From assembly GCA_038211735.1 (NCBI GenBank), contig JBBQVK010000002.1, positions 248,001 to 312,000 on the forward strand: DNA of 64,000 nt, read 5' to 3'. Source of the stretch: JBBQVK01 sp038211735. GTDB lineage: Bacteria; Patescibacteriota; Gracilibacteria; Absconditabacterales; Absconditicoccaceae. The position numbers and the translations under genes are program-made. Within the stretch, counting starts at the first letter, position 1. Every line of letters starts with the position of its first letter. This document shows, in pieces, positions 53,038 to 63,368 of this stretch. Below the pieces are notes generated by a model. It searched no databases, had not been told where the DNA came from, and saw only the letters and a program-made list of their open reading frames with translations.

Positions 53038-53115
53038 CTATGCGATCCGTTCTTTTTCAGCGCAGCCGAATAAGAGTAGGGTGGCGAGCGATAAGATCAA
53101 AGCTATGTATTTCAT
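53038..53115 (-). CDS. Small lipoprotein
   Basis: Only 25 residues: MKYIALILSLATLLLFGCAEKERIA, shown here by its key parts: a positively charged start, a hydrophobic core, and lipobox LLFGC. After modification at Cys18 only eight residues would remain, as in entericidin-type peptides. Too short for standard gene finders. Confidence 0.5.
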   Translation of the reverse strand: MKYIALILSLATLLLFGCAEKERIA

Positions 53116-53237
53116 CACTGTTTTCTAAATAGCTAAATCAACTATTCTCCAGATTTATTGCCATTCATCTCCAACAATCAAAGTAGTTTGAGTAAAGAGA
53201 ATATATTCCATAAGTTGTTATGATTACAATAACCAAA

Positions 53238-53420
53238 CTATTTAAGTTCCTCTAATTTATCTTCAAACGGCTGATAGCAGTCGAGAAAATTAATATTATC
53301 TTGATCCGTAACCATTCATTTTCAAGTAGAATCTAATATGCTAGTTTTTGCATCACAAGGGACATTCAATATTTCCTCCTTTGTATCAAAATTTCATACA
53401 AAATAATTAAAAGTTGCCAT
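53238..53420 (-). CDS. Hypothetical short protein
   Basis: A 60-residue acidic protein (MATFNYFVGNFDTKEEILNV ... FEDKLEELK) with three UGA glycines. No signal peptide. Not recognised. Confidence 0.4.
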
Positions 53421-53484
53421 AATGCTGTTTCAGGTGAAAATAGGTTAATAAAATAGTTCATAAATCGATATTATAATCTAAAGT

Positions 53485-53652
53485 TTATTCCCTCGTAAAA
53501 ATCTTATTTGTATCTATACTAAACAAACGATATATAGCAATAGACTGCTTCTGTACTAGCAATAATTCTCCCTCCCTCTCCAAAAATGCCTTCACCTCAT
53601 CAGGATTGTGGAGGGGTAGTTTGATTTCTATTTCGATGAAGGAGTGGGTCAT
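53485..53652 (-). pseudogene. Truncated CYTH-like N-terminal fragment
   Basis: The start MTHSFIEIEIKLPLHNPDEV carries the ExExK motif of CYTH (adenylate cyclase IV/thiamine triphosphatase) domains, but the product is only 55 residues against about 170 for the family. It ends after SIDTNKIFTRE with no later motifs. It is probably a remnant next to the AT-rich HEPN module. Confidence 0.45.
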
Positions 53653-53675
53653 GGGATTAGTCTTACTAAAAGATA

Positions 53676-55103
53676 TTATAGACATGATAAATACTTACTC
53701 ACCAAGCTAATGTAACTTTCGATATCCTTGTCAGAAGAATTATTTTTTAAGTAATTTTCTAATTTTAATTTTATTTTTTCGGCTGCCGGTTTTGATATAT
53801 ATAAACCTTTCATGCTTAGTGCTTTGAGAAATATGTACGCATTTTTTTCTTGCTCCTCAAAGTCTTTATTGAATTGCACTTCACGTTCAGTTTTGTTAAG
53901 GTTAACCCATGAATACATTCTACTGATAACTCAAAAATTTGCGTGAAATTTTAAAAATTCTTCAACAGTAATGGATTCTTGCATAAATATTCACAAATTT
54001 AACATCTTTGCAAAAGTAATTACCTCAACTTCTGGAATGAAATGCTCAATTATATTGTCCACATAGAAAAGTAGATCATCGTTTTTTTTATTTTTTCGAG
54101 CTTCATTTTGAATGTAATTTATTATTACTTTTGCAAGTTCTTCCTTTTGCTCTATTTCCTTGGTCTTTACTGAATATATAGCCGTCATAGTTTCCATGAA
54201 ATAAGAATTGCTAAGTTTATTTTTGTCGTTTAATATCTTAGATAATATGTATAGATCCATTCGTAGGATAAAATCAGTATTTCATCCATTCGTATGTTTC
54301 TCTAGTTCATACTTACGTGCGTATAGAAGTATATGGGCGTCATTAAGATTAAGGTTTGAAAATACGCTTTCAAAACAACTGTCAAATGCATGCGAAAAAG
54401 TATAATAACTCACATCATCACTACTTCTATGCTGATAGTATTTATATAGTACTCAATAGAGCCTATTTAATATAGAATTTTTATTATAAAATATTGATCG
54501 GTTAGATCTTTTTGCAATTCATTGCTCAAGAAATGAAAGTAATTTTCAAGTATTTTCAAAGTCTAACCTATCTGATTGTAAGTGGATTTCTATTGTGTCA
54601 AAAAGTTTCTCTATATAAAGAGGCTCTTGATCTTGTCCTATATCGTTGATTAATATATCCTTCCAAAATCTTTCATTTCAAGAATCTCATAACTTTTTTA
54701 TACGAATCTCATGCTGATAAAGGTCTTGTGAATGCCGTTTAAAGAGTGATGAGAGTTTGCATGTAAGAAAAACTATGATTCATAATGCAATACATATACC
54801 CAAATAATTCCACTGATTTAAGACGCCATTAATCTTATCAAATCAAAAACTTGATAATCATACTCATATAATACAAACTCCTGCAAACAATATGATCTCT
54901 CAAACATTGAAAAAATCATGCTGTAATATTTTTTTATCAAAGTTAAAAAATCAATTTTCATTCGTGGTGCTTGACGGTTGAAAAGCGCTAATTCAAAGGG
55001 GAATATACATTCATACCCATATAGCGAGATATCAAAGATAAATTTCAGGAGATACTACCGCAAAAAATCAGAATGCATTCTTAACTACTTTAATCCGTTC
55101 CAT
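53676..55103 (-). CDS. Multi-helix membrane protein with cytoplasmic helical domain
   Basis: A 475-residue protein read through about ten UGA codons. The N-terminal 160 residues hold three to four membrane helices (FFAVVSPEIYLGYLAIWVG, IILFAGVCIIGVGLSS, YLGICIALGIIVFLTC). The remaining 300 residues are a charged, mostly helical cytoplasmic domain (KRHSQDLYQHEIRIKKLGD ... NYLKNNSSDKDIESYISLVS). An in-frame stop 6 bases upstream of its ATG fixes the start. It lies 51 bases downstream of the HEPN gene on the same strand, with the same AT-rich composition. No family is recognised. Confidence 0.6.
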
Positions 55104-55154
55104 CAGAATTTATAATGTAGAAATTAAAGGCAAATTTCTTTAGTATTTTCTCTT

Positions 55155-56567
55155 CTATAGTGAATGTTGTCCTCAAAAATATTTCTTACTTAAAATTTTA
55201 ACGTTTAGTAAATCCATTATATTCTCAAAGGACACAGTAAGAATTGAGAGATATTGTTTATCTCTTTTTATAAATCACTTATGTGCGTAACTACATCTTA
55301 AATTATATAGTTTATCAAACCAATCTAGTAGATCAGAGTTTATTGCCTTTATACCCCCTACGATATAATTTTTCTGATTTTTATTCATCCCTTTTGGTAC
55401 GAATAAATGTTCTAAACAACAGTAGATTAATAGAATTTTTGCTCCAACATCTGGGACCTGTGTTGATGAACTTAATATTTCTAAAACTGGAGATATATCT
55501 TTTATACATTCATCGCTCCAGGGATTAGAAAACGCGTCTATAATATTTCTGTGTTTTTTATAAAACGACGAAATTTTATCTTTATTTCTCTGGTCTAACC
55601 ATATTTTTGAAATTCCACGATATCAAAATGAACGCCATAGACATCAATCGGGCACTCTATCTCGAGGTTCTCTCATATCTTCATCTCGACAGTATCATCA
55701 AGTTATTCATGTTCCCCAAAAGACAGGAGCTTTTGGAGCCATAATTTCGACTCAAGTGTTTCTAAACTCAATTTGTCATGGATGTATAAATCAAGCAATT
55801 TTCAATATAGATAGAAATACTCTTAACTGTATAGAGGCGAATTTGCGTACATATATTTCAGATCAAAATACTTTATATCAAACATAAAGCATATCGTCTT
55901 TTTCATGTACTGTATAGGGTAGTGAAAGCTGTTGAATAGTATATTCTAAAAATTCAGTTATGTCTTTATTATTTCAATTATATGAGTTTATCTCAGTTAC
56001 AAATATCCTATCGTATTGATATGTTGAAAGTTTCTCCAGATAGATATTTACTATTTTCTCGATTCATTCTTTTTTCATATTTCGAGGAACTGCAAAACGG
56101 AATTCATCTACTTGAGAAATATCTCATACTCTTGAAGTATATTCCATTCAATCTTTTACGGCAAAAAGAGTCTTGCACTTGAACAAAATATTTACTACTT
56201 CTATAGGAGATATTTTTAACCCTTTGTTTTCAAACATTTCACATTCATTTAATAATATGGGTCGCAAATCTCTTTGAGAATAGTAATTATCCTTGTTATC
56301 TTGATTTTTTAATGGCATTTTTAAGGAGAGTGCGACTTCGTTGTCAGACTCTTTTTCTAATTTCTTGTAAGTTTCTAATCCCACCGTGTCTATAATTGAT
56401 TGAAGAAACGTCATGTATACTGTTTTTAATAAAAAAATGTTTTGGGGAAGAATGCTTGTTTTAAAGCCTTCAATAGCTATAATATTAATAAATTTAAACC
56501 TTTCAGAGTTGTTTGCAACTAAGAAATCATGTCCTCCCTCAACCAACTCATCCTCGACATTACCCAA
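55155..56567 (-). CDS. HEPN-domain protein (ApeA-like HEPN), putative ribonuclease
   Basis: A 470-residue protein reading through many UGA codons. The last 130 residues form a HEPN domain: KILLIYCCLEHLFVPKGMNK, NYIVGGIKAINSDLL, then LYNLRCSYAHKG, where RCSYAH is the R-x4-H catalytic motif of HEPN RNases. The N-terminal 320 residues are unassigned, as in ApeA/abortive-infection proteins. The start at 56567 overlaps the antiparallel elp3 start by 39 bases; no other start codon suits. It forms a two-gene unit with the membrane protein at 53676. A defence or stress role is inference. Confidence 0.65.
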
Positions 56568-58496
56568 CTTCCTCCCGCGCGTCGCGACAGGGAGCAGGTT
56601 TCGGTGATGAAGAGAAAATGGGCGAAGGAGCGGAAGGAGAAGGATGTGCCTACGAATATGATGTTATTTAAGACCTATCAGGCATTGGTTGCTGAGGCGA
56701 AGATAAGTAAGGATGTGGAGATTGAAGGGTTATTGAGGAAGAGGAGTGTGAGGAGTGAGAGCGGGATTGTGCCTATTCAGGTATTGACGAAGCCGTTTTG
56801 GTGTCCGGGGAAGTGTATCTTCTGCCCAAATGACGCGACGATGCCCAAAAGCTACATCAACACCCAACCAGGTGCGATGAGAGCGTTGCTCAACCAGTTT
56901 GATCCGTATAAACAAGTATATAACAGACTCCTCAGCCTCACGCTGACGGGACATGCCACTGATAAGATTGAGATGATTGTATTGGGTGGAACGCGAGACG
57001 TCTATCCCAAGAAATATAAAAAGGATTTTGTGAAAGGACTGTATGATGCGTGCAATAACTTCCCGCAGTTTTTGGAAAAGGTGCAGGTGAATTTTGACTG
57101 AGCTCAGAAGTCGGCGAGATATACACAGACCGAAGGCATGGATATGGTCTATCCAGCGAAACTTGCAGAGAGTCTCCTGATCAACGAAACTGCTAGCTGT
57201 AGAATTATCGGACTTACGATAGAAACAAGACCCGAATATGTGACCGATGAGAACTGCCAACTGCGACGTGAACTTGGGGTCACGCGCGTGGAGATGTGAA
57301 TCCAGACTTTACATAACGATGTGCATGAAGCGAACGTCAGAGGACACGATAACGAAGCGATTAGACTCGCGATGCATAAACTCCGTCAGTATGCGTTCAA
57401 AGTATCGAACCATTATATGCCCGGACTGTATATGTCTACGACCGAAAAAGATATCGAAACATTCCGTATCGCGTATTCGACACCATGGATAAAATCCGAT
57501 GAACAAAAATTCTATCCGACCGCCGTGATACCGAACACGCCATTGTATGATCTCTTCCAGTCCGGTGAATACATACCTATCACTGATGCCGATCTCAAAC
57601 AGATCATCCGTATCGTAAAAACTGAAATAATTCCTCCCTACACCCGCATCAAACGTCTTGCTCGTGATTTCGACACCAATGAAGTCGTCGCAGGAGCGAA
57701 CACGCCGAACCTCAGACAACTTCTTATGGCGCAGATCGATAAAGAGTATGCAGCTGATGCTACGCTCAGAACAAAACAGTATGCAAGACTGGTAGGTGAG
57801 CAGCATCCGGTGAGTAGTACAGAAGAGTTGGTAGATCGTTTGACCACACCTTTGGGCATCCAATCGCATGAACATATAAGTCTCAGTAATGAGAAGCGAG
57901 AGATCGATGATCGTATCGAAACATATACCGTCGACGGCACATTTGATTTCGAAACGTCCAGAGAGTTTGTCTGTCTGTGTACCAGATGTCGTGAAGTCAG
58001 ACACACGACCAAAGAACAAAAACATGTTTCACGTCCGTTTGTAGTAACGAGACGTTATCGTAGCTCAGTCGGTGAAGAACTGTTCATCAGTTTCGAAGAT
58101 GCGTTGGGCTACCTCTACGGCTTCACCAGACTCTTACTGCCTGATGCAGGCAAGACCGTTTCGTGGGACGGATTGGGAAAGTGAACCGCGCTCATTAGAG
58201 AAGTGCACGTGTACGGAACGCTTGCATGATTGCAAAATCCTGAAGAAGCGAAAGGTGATGAAAAAGGAGCGATCCGCAGCAAAGCGAGGACCAGCGACGT
58301 TTCAACGCCTGAGCTTCTTGCTACAGAAAAAGTCCAACATACCTGAATCGGCACCCAACTCATGAACCTCGCCTACGAGATCGCAGGCGTCAGAGGTTAC
58401 AAAAGGCTCTCCGTAATTTCTGGAATTGGCGTAAGAAATCGATATAGAAAGTTGGGGTATGAGCTCGACGGGACCTATATGGTGAAGAAGTTGTAA
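56529..58496 (+). CDS. elp3: Elp3-type tRNA uridine(34) modification enzyme
   Basis: Adds carboxymethyl groups to wobble uridine 34 in tRNA. The 655-residue protein has the radical-SAM [4Fe-4S] cysteines Cys92, Cys96, Cys99 (FWCPGKCIFCP), then IVLGGTRDVYP and the GNAT acetyl-CoA domain (GIGTQLMNLAYEIAGVRGYK) at the C-terminus. Five UGA glycines are needed for a full protein. Its GC content is higher than that of the HEPN gene beside it. The last 57 bases or so of coding sequence are repeated at 59250-59306. Confidence 0.93.
58433..58489 (+). repeat. elp3 3'-end repeat, first copy
   Basis: This 57-base stretch inside the elp3 C-terminus recurs at 59250-59306 with 55 of 57 identical bases. The two copies flank the membrane-protein gene at 58545-59246. 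Confidence 0.85.
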
Positions 58497-58544
58497 TAGG
58501 TATTGGAAAAGATAGTAATTATTATCTTTAGCACATGTATTATA

Positions 58545-59246
58545 ATGACCTGACAAGAATCGATTGTGCTTATATTGTTTATGCTGTTTATTGGTATTGT
58601 TGGAACCTATATTATTTTTAGCGCATATCGCAATAAAATTAAGTTAATTGATAAAGAATATGGGTTAGATAACCTATTGAAACTATTAGGATGGGATGAA
58701 ATAGAATATCCAGTTATTGGCGTATGGGAAGTTGGTGGAGAAATAGTAAAAGCTATGTACTCCAATATCTCTCTCAGCAATATTAGCAAAGTAAATAAAA
58801 CTCTGATCCCACGAAATGGCTTACCAAAGCCTGGACGAATTAGGCCTATATCAATTGCTACAACAAGAGATGAATATAGAGATCAATACTGTTTTTTTTC
58901 TTACACCGATTTTTTCTTAGTAGATAGTCGTCCTCGACGATACAAAAATAGGCGTCCTGGAATGAATGTGGACTATGTTATAGACGCCAAATTAAGGAAG
59001 TTTGCCATTAAAAAATATACATTAGAAAATTTGTATTGATACGCCCCAGACGCAAAACTTTCGAACTTATTATTCGAAAAATTAGAAGATGTTCATGAAA
59101 TAATCTCACTCGATACGCTTAAACAAATAGTATTAGATTGAAGAAGAGTAGGTCAACATCTACTTAGCAAGTACGTTACAAGAACAATTAATGGAGCTAC
59201 TACTTTCGAACAGCTCATTGCCGTTATGAAAAAGCTGTGATATTAG
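58545..59246 (+). CDS. Single-pass membrane protein of unknown function
   Basis: A 233-residue protein: an N-terminal membrane helix (SIVLILFMLFIGIVGTYIIF), then a cytoplasmic domain of mixed structure with a basic patch (RPRRYKNRRPGMN) and two helical stretches. UGA codons occur near both ends. Not recognised. It lies between two copies of the elp3 end, which suggests it arrived by insertion. Confidence 0.55.
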
Positions 59247-59249
59247 AAA

Positions 59250-59306
59250 AAGAAATCGATATAGAAAGTTGGGCTATGAGCTCGACGGGACGTATATGGT
59301 GAAGAA
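59250..59306 (+). repeat. elp3 3'-end repeat, second copy
   Basis: Second copy of the 58433-58489 sequence (55/57). It is followed by a TAG, so it would still code for the last residues of Elp3 in the same frame if joined. Confidence 0.85.
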
Positions 59307-59349
59307 CGTCTAGCCTTGCATAGTCCAGGTATTTGACTATAGGTTGGAT

Positions 59350-59580
59350 ATGGAAAGCAATGAAGTCTATAGATTAGATGGAGCTGCTATAAACCTATGT
59401 GATCGGATCGCAAGAGCCGAGCAAGGGACATTTTTAAGAGCAGCAGATAGCTATACAGGTAAAGCTCGGGGAAATTCTGCTGAAGAAGCAGTAACAATAT
59501 TGTTGTCAGAAGGTGTAGAGCTTGATGAAATGTATGTAACAACACATAACGCTCCCATCGAAAATATTTCGTTAAATTAG
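59350..59580 (+). CDS. Hypothetical short protein
   Basis: A 76-residue soluble protein (MESNEVYRLDGAAINLCDRI ... IENISLN). No UGA, no membrane segment. Not recognised. It lies just past the second elp3 repeat. Confidence 0.5.
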   Translation: MESNEVYRLDGAAINLCDRIARAEQGTFLRAADSYTGKARGNSAEEAVTILLSEGVELDEMYVTTHNAPIENISLN

Positions 59581-59601
59581 TTTATCTTGTATCGATCTTC
59601 T

Positions 59602-59793
59602 ATGAGCAAAATTACGAAAGAACAGATCTTGCTTCCAGGAGTAGATTTGGAAGAGTTGGGGAGAATAGATCTCACGACTTCTGAAGTAGAGGAGTTGATT
59701 AAACAAACTCAAGAAAAACAAGTAGCGATCATAGCCTTACTCACTACTGATCCAAGTACATGGGATAAAACAATGTTTGCTGCAATTGCGTAG
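59602..59793 (+). CDS. Hypothetical short protein
   Basis: A 63-residue acidic helical protein (MSKITKEQILLPGVDLEELG ... FAAIA). No family is recognised; it lies ahead of tsaD. Confidence 0.5.
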   Translation: MSKITKEQILLPGVDLEELGRIDLTTSEVEELIKQTQEKQVAIIALLTTDPSTWDKTMFAAIA

Positions 59794-59833
59794 AGAAAAT
59801 AGCGGTGAATTAAATTTATTTTGCCTATAGTAT

Positions 59834-60025
59834 ATGTGAATCATTCTATTCATCCGTGATATGTTGGTCTACCCATTCATCTCTGCATCGCAGAAAGAGA
59901 CCAATAGATTTCAAAAACTTTTGACGTTTGTGTTGAAAGACTATCCTGCATTTTTTCGACGTAAACCAGGAGTGCGACGCGCAGTAAGTTTTCCATTTCT
60001 TTTTTTGTATCATATTTTTAAATAA
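59834..60025 (+). CDS. Hypothetical short protein upstream of tsaD
   Basis: A 63-residue basic protein (MGIILFIRDMLVYPFISASQ ... FPFLFLYHIFK) whose second codon is UGA, read as glycine. Not recognised. Its stop is 6 bases before the tsaD ATG, so it may be translated in the same message. Confidence 0.45.
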
Positions 60026-60031
60026 TATTGC

Positions 60032-61252
60032 ATGATCAAAACGCTTGCGATAGAAACGAGTTGTGACGATACATCATTAGCAGTTGTTGCATATGATGAA
60101 GGAAATTTTGTCGTAGAGAAATTAGTATCATTTGCACAGATCGATATTCACGCACCGTATGGAGGAGTCGTACCAGAGTTAGCAAACAGATCACATACGG
60201 ATAAAATAATCCGCTTGTTGGAAGAGTTGGGAGGAAATAAGCTAAGAGATGAAATTGATTTCATTAGTGTCACCGCTTACCCAGGCCTCCCTGGAGCGCT
60301 AGTCGTAGGTATTACTACTGCTACCATGCTCGGTAAGATGCGAGATAAGACTGTCGTGGAAGTAAATCATATCATGGGCCACGTCTTTTCAATTCTCCCA
60401 GACAGAAATTTAAACGAACTACACACACCTTATATATGTATGACGGTGAGTGGCGGACATAATGATATCTATTTAGTTGAAAGTTGAAAGTTGAAGATAG
60501 AGAGGTTTGGTGATAATGTAATGAAGGAGGAAGCGTCAGAGAGTGAACAATTTGTACCACAAGCCGAGTCCATCTCCGCCGATGGCGGAGTGGCAGACGA
60601 GGCGAGGACTTACAAATTGAGAACTCCTGATGATTCCAACTGAGTAGCATCATGACCCAAAGACTTACGGCATAAAAGAAATCATCTCGCCCTCCACGAG
60701 ACAATTCATATAGGAAAGTATGCCGTCACCAAAATTGGCCAAACACTCGACGACGCAGCAGGTGAGGCGTTTGATAAAGTTTCACGTATGTTAGGCGGAC
60801 CCAACCCATGAGGTGCACGAATTGGTGAACTAGCGAAAAAATGAACGCAAGATCCGCGTGTAAAATTAAACGCATCGTTCTTATCAGCTGATGAGTTCTT
60901 GTTCAGTTTCTCATGACTGAAATCACAAGTGCATTATTTGTTGCAAACATTTGAAGAGGAGTGAGTTGTATTGGATGAACAGCTCAAAGCAAATATTGCA
61001 TATATGTTCCAGGAAGAGGTCGCACATGTGCTTGCAAAAAAAATAGTACACGCTGCGCAGAAGTACGAAGCGAAAACTATCTCGCTGGTAGGAGGAGTAA
61101 GTGCGAGTGTGAGGATCCGTGAACGTATCTCGCAGCTCCTTGAAAAAAACTCACAAACCTCTATACCTTTCCTGACACCAGCGAAATTTGTTTACTGTAC
61201 GGACAACGCGGCGATGATTGGAGCAGCTGGATTGGTGATGAATATAAAGTAA
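60032..61252 (+). CDS. tsaD: tRNA threonylcarbamoyladenosine synthase subunit TsaD
   Basis: Catalyses transfer of threonylcarbamoyl to A37 of ANN-reading tRNAs. The 406-residue protein has LAIETSCDDTSLAVV, PYGGVVPELANRSH, metal site HIMGH, and MTVSGGHNDIYLV. Then follows an insertion of about 70 residues, and the family resumes with GQTLDDAAGEAFDKV, NPGGARIGELAKKG and the C-terminal LVGGVSASVRIR with YCTDNAAMIGAAG. UGA glycines include those of PNPGG and FSFSG. Its partner TsaB is not in the window. Confidence 0.94.
60574..60590. repeat. Palindromic element inside the tsaD insertion
   Basis: CTCCGCC-gat-GGCGGAG, a perfect 7-bp inverted repeat, sits in the part of tsaD that codes for a family-specific insertion. 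Mobile palindromes inside reading frames are known from other bacteria (e.g. rickettsial elements). Confidence 0.55.
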
Positions 61253-61267
61253 TTAAGAAAAAGAAAA

Positions 61268-61384
61268 AAGAGAGAGGCGTAAGAGAGCGATAAAAATATA
61301 CCGGAGCTGAGTTCCGTTCTGATGCAATCAGACGGGTAACGAAGCGAGGAATTATATTTTAGGAGCTCCTTGCGCCTCTCTCTT
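61268..61384 (+). ncRNA. Large structured RNA between tsaD and the TPR gene
   Basis: AAGAGAGAGGCG and CGCCTCTCTCTT form a perfect 12-bp closing stem over 117 bases. Inside, TAAAAATATA pairs with TATATTTTA, and TCTGAT-gca-ATCAGA makes a perfect inner hairpin flanked by CCG/CGG. Only a couple of T residues follow, so it is not a simple terminator. It could be a small RNA or a leader element; it does not match the SRP or RNase P consensus. Confidence 0.65.
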
Positions 61385-61431
61385 ATTCGACTGACAAAAT
61401 AAATTAACTAAATTTTTAAACTATCATCGCT

Positions 61432-62940
61432 ATGCAACAATCATACCGCCGACTCATAGTTGCCTTTGTACTGCTGGTTATCGGCGCTGTATGAGCTCAA
61501 CGACGGACGACCAAAGCGCCGACAAATCGTCAGGAAGCGACTGATCGTATGTTGGCAAGCAATACAAAAATCGATGAACAAATCCTTGCTGGCGCTAGCG
61601 GGACACAAACCCTAAAGACAAGCCGACAAGCGACGGGTGCAGATCCTGTAGCAGACTCAGAATTTGCGCAACTTTATAACGAGACGACAAAAACCAACGA
61701 TCCATTGCGTGCATATCATCTTGCAAGCTCGTTGTACAAAAATGAGTGAGATACAGAAATTATTTCCCTGCTCGTGCGTCGTGGTATCGATGTGTACGAT
61801 TTTTCTGGAACGTTTGCACTGCTTGGAGATCTTGATGCGCAAGGACGTTTGGAAGAGGTAGTTACGCCTGAAGATTTTATCTTGGTATTGTTTAATACGT
61901 TAGAACTAAATCAACAAAATATCGCTCGTATCAAAGAAGTAGTAACGACCTATCATACCGAAGCGAAACTTACTGACGCTGAAGCTGCATTTTATCATGC
62001 ACTCCTTGCCTACGCAAAAGCTGATATTCCAGAATTTATAAATAGCGTAGAAAAATTACAAGGGACGGAGTTTAACGATCGATACACTCGCATGGAAACT
62101 ATCAAGGCACAAGTCTATGGATTTGTTGATCCGCCATCGTACTATATCGATGGAATGATAGGGCTGGAGCTGTTTTCGCAAGGTCGATATAAGTTAGCAA
62201 TACTTGCAGGTGATCGCGTCGTCAAACAAGATCCAAACTATGTACTTTGACATCAACTTATCGCCTATGGTAGTTTTTATCTTTCGGACCGGAGGAGATC
62301 GTACGAAGAGTTGGAACGTTTGAAACAAAGCGATAATCAACATACTGACCTCTACTTATTTTTGGAATGAGTAACACTCTACGAGCTTGAAGATTATCCG
62401 ACTGCACTCATTTCGTTACTCCAAGTGAAAGATGCTATCTATCGTACAGACACGTTGAGATATTTACTGTTGACCTATCAAAGGATAGGAGACATCAACA
62501 AAGTAGGTGAAGTGATGAGATATCTTTTGCAACAACCAGATATTTGACCGTATGACTTCTTTACGGTTTTTGACCTGTTCTTCTTTGAACCAGTGAGACA
62601 AGAGCAGGATGTAGTTTTGTTCGCAACCTTTTTCGATCTTGCTTCACAACGATTGAATACCTGCTACGAAAAGGGGAAAGACGACTATACCTATGTATGC
62701 CTATATGGGAAAGCGGGGCTACTTCTTGCGAATGGAGAAGAAGCTAAAGCGCAAGCCTATCTTGAGCGCCTGGTCCGTTTGTATCCTAGTGCTGGGCTAT
62801 TCGAAAAACTCTGAGATATAGCCTATCATCAAGGGAATAGCAAGCAAGCCAAAGAGTATTTTACTGAAGCTCTCGCATTGAGTGCACATTCTGTACAACA
62901 AACCTCAGTCTTGGAAAAATTAAAAGCCATAAAAAAGTAA
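61432..62940 (+). CDS. TPR-repeat protein with N-terminal anchor
   Basis: A 502-residue protein reading through six UGA codons. The N-terminus is a signal or anchor (LIVAFVLLVIGAVGA). Afterwards come tetratricopeptide-like helical pairs (e.g. GLELFSQGRYKLAILAGDRV, TLYELEDYPTALISLLQ, YGKAGLLLANGEEAKAQAYL, IAYHQGNSKQAKEYF). It is likely an extracytoplasmic scaffold. It lies between tsaD and the secretion genes, with the structured RNA in its leader. Confidence 0.7.
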
Positions 62941-63051
62941 TTAGTCAATAGTTTGTAAAGACCCGCTTTCGCTTGCATTGATATGCCAAATAGCTACAAC
63001 GAACTACCCAATAATTTTTCACACACACCTTTACTTTCGTAGTTCTATACA

Positions 63052-63336
63052 ATGCCTATTATGGAAACAATCCTTACCGTGTCTCACGACATTTTGATGA
63101 TTGCTGGGGCGCTTTGTGTGATTTTGTTGTTGTTTATACTATGTTATGTGCTGTCATTGGTTATGAAAGTAAAATCGTTCGTCAACCAGACCCAACGTAC
63201 CTACAACCAGATGACGATGTATGTGTTGGAACCATTTAAATTTCTAACACAGTGGCTTGTAAGTCATGTGGATGGAAGTGATGATGATGATGACGAAGAG
63301 ATGGAGGTAACCGTTTCCAAAAAGAAGAAAAAGTAA
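63052..63336 (+). CDS. Small membrane protein with acidic-basic tail
   Basis: A 94-residue protein with one long membrane helix (MIAGALCVILLLFILCYVLS), a linker with amphipathic segments, and a charged tail (DGSDDDDDEEMEVTVSKKKKK). It sits 32 bases upstream of secD, so it may belong to the Sec operon; it is not YajC by sequence, though size and topology are comparable. Confidence 0.6.
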   Translation: MPIMETILTVSHDILMIAGALCVILLLFILCYVLSLVMKVKSFVNQTQRTYNQMTMYVLEPFKFLTQWLVSHVDGSDDDDDEEMEVTVSKKKKK

Positions 63337-63368
63337 TAATGTTTATTTTTGATATATAAGGTAACGAA

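Noticed and set aside
57309..58025. 238-residue open frame antisense to elp3
   Set aside because: It is a shadow of the strongly conserved elp3 frame and has no recognisable domain.
61268..61384. SRP RNA (4.5S) candidate
   Set aside because: The inner hairpin lacks the conserved GGAA tetraloop and the asymmetric internal loop of domain IV.
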